NCBI GenBank assembly: GCA_002747105.1
Contig: PDSY01000019.1
Coordinates: forward strand, 1-50,030
Direction: 5' to 3'
From: Flavobacteriales bacterium
GTDB lineage: Bacteria; Bacteroidota; Bacteroidia; Flavobacteriales; Weeksellaceae
Length of the DNA stretch: 50,030 nucleotides
The position numbers and the translations under genes are program-made. Below the pieces are notes generated by a model, which did not search any database, was not told the DNA's origin, and worked only from the letters and a program-made list of their open reading frames with translations. Positions within the stretch are counted from its first letter, which is position 1, and every line of letters begins with the position of its first letter. Positions 45,601 through 50,030 of the stretch are shown one piece after another.

Positions 45601-48600
45601 AGACATTATCAATATTTAACCGAACAAGCTCAAATTGATAGACGCTTTAAGGTAGAAGTTGAACGATACGGACTTACCGAAAATGAAACTAAATTTGTGG
45701 GAGAAGATGCTGTTGCAACAAGCCTTGCAAAGCATTTGAACATAAGTGAAGACACCTTTACCTATCTGAATAGTTGTGATTTACAGAATTACAAATTACC
45801 TAAAGACCTTGTTGAGTTATTCTTACCGAAATTAAATGATAATAAAAACAACGAAGAAAATGATAGTCTATCTTTTCCTAATTTCCTTTCTGAATATGTG
45901 AGTAAGTATATATTCCCAAAAGGTATTTTACCGACATTAAGAATTGGAGATATGCCTTATGGTATTTTGCCTACCACTGATTTTTCAAATCTTACTACTA
46001 CAAATGAAAATCTAAAAACATTATCCAATTTCCTAAACGAATTGGCAAAACATTGGGACAAAATGTTTGAAAATAAAGTGGAAATGATGAATCGTTTACA
46101 GAGCAAAAAAGAAGAAAATGCTCAAGTTCGTTTCATGCGTATGATGAGTGCAAATCCTCATTCGGTAAGCTATCAAGCGCTGAAAATGATACAACACAAG
46201 TTATTGGTCAATGATTTTCATTTTAAGGGGAATTACAAAGATCTACCTGAAGATAAATTAAAAGAATATGCTACAAATCTGGATCAAAGTACCCTAGGTA
46301 AACTATCTCAATTCTCTTATTTCCCTACAGGAGAGATGCTTTCTAATAAAGATAGTATCAATCACTTTATAAATGATTTGAAAACTAACAACCAAAACAT
46401 ACCAAAAGATTTTGAAGAAAAAATAAGAGATTTGATAGACTTGTTTTCCTACCGATTAGATGCTTGGTTACTATCGCTTGTTAATTACAAATTATTGGAA
46501 AACAAGAATGTAAACATGACACACATAGGAGCATACGGTTGGTTATTCAATCTAAAACGAGAAAGTGATAAAGAAACAAGCCGAAAACAACTCAATACTC
46601 AGCAACTCAAAGAAGTGGTAGAAGATTTACAACTCAAAGATAGCACAAGCCCTATTTATGAGGAGCAAAAAAGTGAGGGCATCATGTTGGCTCCGTCCAT
46701 TAATCATGCTGTAACAGCGGCAGTAATGCGCAGTGCCTATTCACGAAGCAAGAAAACTAATCAGCAGGACAATCGTCTTTCTGTAAACCTATCTTCTGGG
46801 CGTATGCAACGAGCAATGCAGGTAATTAATGGGGTGAGTAATGGGCTATCAGTAGGAGCTATTTTGGGGGCTTATTTAGAAAGAGGCTTACACGAAGCTT
46901 ATAAACATTTCGGTTTGGAAATGGATAAATTCATTTTCCCTTTACGTCAAAAGTATCCTTTAAATATGGATTCTTACGCTACTTCTCAAAATGAAAATGC
47001 TCCAATATTGCAAGGGCTTAATGGAGCGATGTTATTAGAAGATATCTTCGAAAGTACCCAATGGTATGATGAAAAAACAACAGATATTTTAAATGAAACA
47101 ATAAATAACACTTTAGACAAAACAACAACAGACACTTTAGCAGATAGGATTGCGAAAAAGTTCAATTTTGATACTCTAAAGAAAGGAGTTTCCACAAGAG
47201 AAAAGAAAGCTTTTGGTGCTTTAGTAGAACAAATAGCAGACACTTACGACGCTGTAAATGATTTGATTCTTTCCGAAGGTGTTTATCAATTAGTGAAAGG
47301 GAACAGAACTGCTTTAAGTGCTTTGATGAACAAGATGGAACACAACAGTCTTATCGCAAGACCAGAAATATTAGATATCCCTATGCGTAGTATCAGTATC
47401 AGTCATAGATTAATAGTTAATTTCAAGGCTCGAACTACTGCAGAAAAGCCTAATGGTTGGGAATACAGTTCCGTTTTGGATGTGGCAGAACCATCATTGA
47501 ATTATTTTGTAGGAGAACTACTTGGTAATCCAGAAAAAATAGGAATTTACATCGAAACCGAAAAAGAAGTTGATAAATTTGTATCTCTTAAGGCATTAAA
47601 AGTTACGCCTTTAGAATATTTATATCTTTCTGCTAATAAATTTGCCTTTACAGAAATGCTCTTGGCAAAATATAGACTAAATAATGATTATTGGTTACCA
47701 AAATTAGCCTCTGTTGAAACCCCAAAAGAGGTACAAAAAGATTGTGTGAGTATTACAGAACAAAGTCTTTTTATCGAGAGTTTGCGAAAAATGGTACAAA
47801 GCGCCATGCAACTGAAAACCTCTCATTTTATTCATCAAACCGAACAAGATGATCCAGCAGACCAAGCTAAATACTATAATCTCAGAGATTTATTAGGTCG
47901 TTTGAAAATTACGATTGGTAAAATCGGTGCTGTTAAAACTGATTTAGAAGAGGTCTTATTTGAACTTCAAAATTATGCCATCAACAATGAGAATAATGGT
48001 GATTTCACTACCCTACTTGAACCAAAAATTATCAATAGTATAACAAATACACAATTCAAAAACCTCATTCAATTACTTACTAAAGCTTATTCGAATGGAG
48101 TGATAACGAGCATACCACCAACAGAGACCTTATGTATGCAAGCATTGGTGCTTGTTGATGAAAAAGCGACTAAAGAAGAAATTAAAAAGGCTAAAAAAAT
48201 AAACCAAAGTATTTACAATGATAAGAAAGGTATTGTAGAACAGGCGGTGGAGATTTACCAAACTTTAAATAATAAACTTCCACAAAAAGCAGAAATCGAA
48301 TCCTTAGAAAAACGATGCGAAGAAGCAGAGCAAAAAAACGATGTATTTGTATTCTTGAAAAAGTGCAACCAAATGGGAGAAAAAGTATTGATGAAGAATT
48401 TTAAACTACTACCCTATTTGCAGCTTTCTGAATTAAAAGATGCTAATAAAAAACAGTTGGTAACTCAGTTAGCAGCTCATTTTAAATACGATAACACGAC
48501 TCCGCACCAAATGGAAGATTGGGTAATGGATTTAGCCAAAGTACGAAAACATGTCAAATTTTTCCATGATGTAAGGATCAATACTATGCTCTACTCTCCT

Positions 48601-49053
48601 GACAAAGCAATGCCTTTGACACCTATACAATTGCCATTCAATGGAGATTCCGAATGGGCTGGAATGGAATTTTCTGATGAAGAACAATTAGAAAGCAAAG
48701 AGGCAACCGTACTTTGGAATGCCAAAGCTTTAGAGGAGAGCTTAGAAAATAATAATACTGGTGTAGGATTTGTGGTGGATAATTGGATAGAATTAATTCC
48801 AAAACGACGCCAAAATGCTGGTGCTGTATTCCACTATGATGTTCCTAATGCAGAACCTCCACAAACCATATTATTAGCTCTATCACCACAAGATAATTCA
48901 AATGGAAAATGGTCTGAACAAAAATTAGTGAATATCTTAGAGGAAACTAAACGCATGGCTAAATACCGATTGGTAGAACCTGAAATGATTAATGATGACG
49001 ATGTATTGTCAAGGATATTGCCAATAGTTCCATTATTTAACATACAAAAATAA
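42685..49053 (+). CDS. Very large conserved protein, third gene of the operon
   Basis: From the ATG at 42685 this is 2122-2123 residues, no signal peptide or membrane helix. Family-like motifs in order: PFLLFPIRLETRF (28-40), LCVRIFPDDIFI (593-604), ILPDRFVFWGY (about 838), a GTPTN motif (962-966), LPTLRIGDMPYGILP (1082-1096), VNLSSGRMQRAM (about 1367-1378), GAYLERGLHEA (1395-1405) and a later PEILDIPMRSISISHRL. Between the first two motifs lie about 550 Lys-rich helical residues, including the basic run KKRGRRHGRRPH near 398. The in-frame TTG at 42667 directly after the previous stop is an alternative start. I know the motifs from hypothetical proteins encoded near DUF6603 genes in actinobacteria and myxobacteria; no function is known to me. 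Confidence 0.8.
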   Translation: MKSLYKNQKESREANLAKSLNKKSEFNPFLLFPIRLETRFRTVEHDKNDAILDYNDCIWILQEINQLQEEIIAQIDTKQKLGLGKNFYKKVSNIHRKLRQIDSIPTSLKGDMAQLLKNTFSIHHLKKIKMDNPFLFDKIITKVEAIKQEFKVIKSPAKDKNPKQKIIKILKKIEKDLAIISDFDRTSYRAISQLSNLKLPLNNVIDRNDVIISALKVELTDKYQNNNNRTLYLNIGKRRFEMQRNDAQPNHSSNVYTFLFQTSDFILDDLVNSMIYLSLDTGEKWRPTSFKLSYINQNKQHDYLERKKIEWPCYQSIEDEIIKLQKEAGANPRLKKYLYKKIHTLPRRMQAAFNSLYIGLPLSLKEKEEIDGLIDSILEKAPMVRENVTSIYNPKYLKKRGRRHGRRPHVNVPERIKKMAQSKDGIKEYLELHQEALTVFYDVHCDKYIRHAMRIGHDLQSKELTTKNVKLDNFSTPYLIIETIKVNKYLSLMIKKGVAYIDSREVKFLLENTPLEKLGKLNLNKFRVSFNTLKEYDFFNKQLKTLKSKWRYLLQKPNKKMADILKHGAWIERLPYPFPKRMVDTAELSNKQLCVRIFPDDIFISQFRKPLNSEEFTDAKDFHILWFIFSGNPILARSLWDSLVTKYGVHRASWLVRVFSPQMKKNISKRPYNDFAKSYLGEINNMIAKLDTHQIDRISVIKILEDCSTSLYNMRNKVYDYQCIPDILYHQICNKIERVKESFAYYEKYYEVIDTSLKEVDKEEMELWDKDYHAVLNFKHELDDFLYHLKDKQLDLKTIKENYKNKYFNDDYFKFIDGKKNELLEISDDDFEAHSPILPDRFVFWGYIDGEEKPIKAYGRKVNPNLQLSFSDEDEEELDPYLLDIAKGDVQVEGGLKWLFDYEEAVRNGMAITIPLSAKEYDATFSSIYVLGVKDAPKKNTLEELFYSHIYTRNSLDFLEVGTPTNQLESNRRHYQYLTEQAQIDRRFKVEVERYGLTENETKFVGEDAVATSLAKHLNISEDTFTYLNSCDLQNYKLPKDLVELFLPKLNDNKNNEENDSLSFPNFLSEYVSKYIFPKGILPTLRIGDMPYGILPTTDFSNLTTTNENLKTLSNFLNELAKHWDKMFENKVEMMNRLQSKKEENAQVRFMRMMSANPHSVSYQALKMIQHKLLVNDFHFKGNYKDLPEDKLKEYATNLDQSTLGKLSQFSYFPTGEMLSNKDSINHFINDLKTNNQNIPKDFEEKIRDLIDLFSYRLDAWLLSLVNYKLLENKNVNMTHIGAYGWLFNLKRESDKETSRKQLNTQQLKEVVEDLQLKDSTSPIYEEQKSEGIMLAPSINHAVTAAVMRSAYSRSKKTNQQDNRLSVNLSSGRMQRAMQVINGVSNGLSVGAILGAYLERGLHEAYKHFGLEMDKFIFPLRQKYPLNMDSYATSQNENAPILQGLNGAMLLEDIFESTQWYDEKTTDILNETINNTLDKTTTDTLADRIAKKFNFDTLKKGVSTREKKAFGALVEQIADTYDAVNDLILSEGVYQLVKGNRTALSALMNKMEHNSLIARPEILDIPMRSISISHRLIVNFKARTTAEKPNGWEYSSVLDVAEPSLNYFVGELLGNPEKIGIYIETEKEVDKFVSLKALKVTPLEYLYLSANKFAFTEMLLAKYRLNNDYWLPKLASVETPKEVQKDCVSITEQSLFIESLRKMVQSAMQLKTSHFIHQTEQDDPADQAKYYNLRDLLGRLKITIGKIGAVKTDLEEVLFELQNYAINNENNGDFTTLLEPKIINSITNTQFKNLIQLLTKAYSNGVITSIPPTETLCMQALVLVDEKATKEEIKKAKKINQSIYNDKKGIVEQAVEIYQTLNNKLPQKAEIESLEKRCEEAEQKNDVFVFLKKCNQMGEKVLMKNFKLLPYLQLSELKDANKKQLVTQLAAHFKYDNTTPHQMEDWVMDLAKVRKHVKFFHDVRINTMLYSPDKAMPLTPIQLPFNGDSEWAGMEFSDEEQLESKEATVLWNAKALEESLENNNTGVGFVVDNWIELIPKRRQNAGAVFHYDVPNAEPPQTILLALSPQDNSNGKWSEQKLVNILEETKRMAKYRLVEPEMINDDDVLSRILPIVPLFNIQK

Positions 49054-49130
49054 ACACCTCATAAATAAACCATCTAATTAATAAAGATGATTGATGAACA
49101 ATATTAATTAACCGATAAAATAAAGTAACA

Positions 49131-50030
49131 ATGAGTAATAATCAACAATATATAAAGGTAAAATTAGAGTTAAATGAAGTATTGGTAGCTGTATTAAAAG
49201 CAGAAACTAGTCCTTACAATACATTGACTATTAGTGATTGTGAGAACGCAAATATGCAATTACGCATTGGCAATGTTTATAAGTCAAATGAATTTGTTGT
49301 ATTTAATAAACAGAATACAAAAATATCTGGAAATACTTTAGAAGTAAAAGTTTCGGTTGATTCCGATTACGAACTTAGTGATTATCAATCAGCAAGCATT
49401 CATTTGTTAATGAACGCACCTATTGGTGTAGATCATCCTCAGTATTCGGAAGCGAAAAAAATTGCTTATAAGTTCTATTTTACGAAAAGGAAAGAAAGAA
49501 TTTCTTCTGGAAAAGGAGTGATGTACGACTCTGGTAATTATGGTAGTTTGACATGGCACTTTGAAGTAAAATTGGCAGAAACAAACACGATTAAAAATAC
49601 GGTCTTAAATAGACTGAAGAAACAAAAATATTATCCTTATGAAGAAAGAAATATAGATTTTCAAATTCAGGAATTTAAAGATTACACTAGAGAAAATAAA
49701 AAAATAAAAGCTATAGCTATCCGATTTTATACACCTAATTCAGGAGAAGGAGGTACAGGTGCATTCTTTACGATTAATATTTTTGATCAAGAATTAACTT
49801 TCTACACTAAAGATGGTTATAATACTGTTTTTTTCCCAACCAATAAAACAATCGCCAATAGTTATCAAGATAAAATCGCCAATAGTCATGAAGAAAGAGA
49901 AAAGAAAAAAAAGAAGCTGTCAAAAATGATAGAAAAAAATGCAAATTCTAAGTTTAAATGTACGCATTATACTTCAAGCTTAAAAAATGATACAATATTT
50001 ACAACAAATAAAGATACAAGCGAAAGATTT
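49131..50030 (+). CDS. Fourth operon gene, truncated by the window end
   Basis: An open frame of 300 codons from the ATG at 49131 with no stop before the window ends, so the true protein is longer. It follows the third giant gene by 77 bp on the same strand. The start has no signal peptide. The first 160 or so residues look beta-rich (YIKVKLELNEVLVAVLKAE, LEVKVSVDSD), with later motifs YDSGNYGSLTWHF and FTINIFDQELTFYTKDGY. Near residues 242-255 two copies of IANS sit 8 residues apart (KTIANSYQDKIANSHEE), followed by a basic helix. I recognise no family; the context suggests it works with the three proteins before it. Confidence 0.7.
   Translation, partial: MSNNQQYIKVKLELNEVLVAVLKAETSPYNTLTISDCENANMQLRIGNVYKSNEFVVFNKQNTKISGNTLEVKVSVDSDYELSDYQSASIHLLMNAPIGVDHPQYSEAKKIAYKFYFTKRKERISSGKGVMYDSGNYGSLTWHFEVKLAETNTIKNTVLNRLKKQKYYPYEERNIDFQIQEFKDYTRENKKIKAIAIRFYTPNSGEGGTGAFFTINIFDQELTFYTKDGYNTVFFPTNKTIANSYQDKIANSHEEREKKKKKLSKMIEKNANSKFKCTHYTSSLKNDTIFTTNKDTSERF

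Noticed and set aside
34917..49053. Phage tail, Tc toxin or Rhs identity for the giant genes
   Set aside because: No transmembrane or tape-measure heptads, no YD repeats, no Tc motifs, and no phage genes nearby are seen within the window.
34917..49053. Type IX secretion cargo
   Set aside because: None of the giant proteins has a signal peptide or a type IX C-terminal domain.

Overview
The window is a gene-dense stretch of low-GC chromosome from a Bacteroidota bacterium, most likely a flavobacterium of the Weeksellaceae/Chryseobacterium type. This rests on AT-rich intergenic spacers, TAnnTTTG-type -7 promoter boxes in place of sigma70 -10 boxes, few Shine-Dalgarno sequences, a fused ResB/CcsA cytochrome c maturation protein, a PorV/PorQ-family outer-membrane protein, a short alanine-racemase-fold arginine decarboxylase and a KDO/LptB outer-membrane lipid set. 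The genus is an inference from remembered gene families; no 16S or marker search was possible. I see no tRNA, rRNA, CRISPR array, insertion sequence or integrase.

Region 1 (about 0.2-34.4 kb) is ordinary housekeeping and metabolism. A minus-strand operon kdsA - TonB-dependent receptor - histidine decarboxylase (4.4 to 0.2 kb) faces mutS2. A secreted protein of about twenty 24-residue MORN-like repeats follows, then an acetyl-CoA hydrolase/transferase and a tyrosine-catabolism block (hppD, a small exported protein, fahA, a flavin reductase). A long minus-strand series comes next: alpha/beta hydrolase, arginine decarboxylase, DUF1648 membrane protein, thiamine pyrophosphokinase, cobalamin adenosyltransferase, LptB with an unusual C-terminal extension, an arsenic operon (DUF6428, arsenate reductase, Acr3), a CinA-like protein, a secreted PKD-like protein, an acyl-CoA carboxylase beta subunit and TerC. 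An EamA transporter and the PorV-like gene lie on the plus strand. uvrC and an SPFH protein (minus) and the 1089-residue CcsBA fusion (plus) end the region.

Region 2 (34.9 kb to the window end) is different. After 473 bp of noncoding DNA comes a plus-strand operon of very large, signal-less proteins: 1556, 1020 and 2123 residues, with 16 and 18 bp gaps, then a fourth gene that runs off the end. The first has the beta-rich domain I recognise as DUF6603. The second and third carry motifs (WREYPTDRRG; PDLPWRYTP; RLETRF; FPDDI; GTPTN; RIGDMPYGILP; LERGLHE) that I recall from large uncharacterised proteins in actinobacteria and myxobacteria. I know of no assigned function. The three look like the core of a conserved, undescribed multi-protein system, and this is the main candidate for novelty.

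Regulatory observations include two promoters with both boxes and exactly 19 bp spacing (kdsA, SPFH). Three genes (mutS2, uvrC, lptB) have start codons exactly 4 nt after the -7 box, which predicts leaderless mRNAs. Several rho-independent terminators are also listed.
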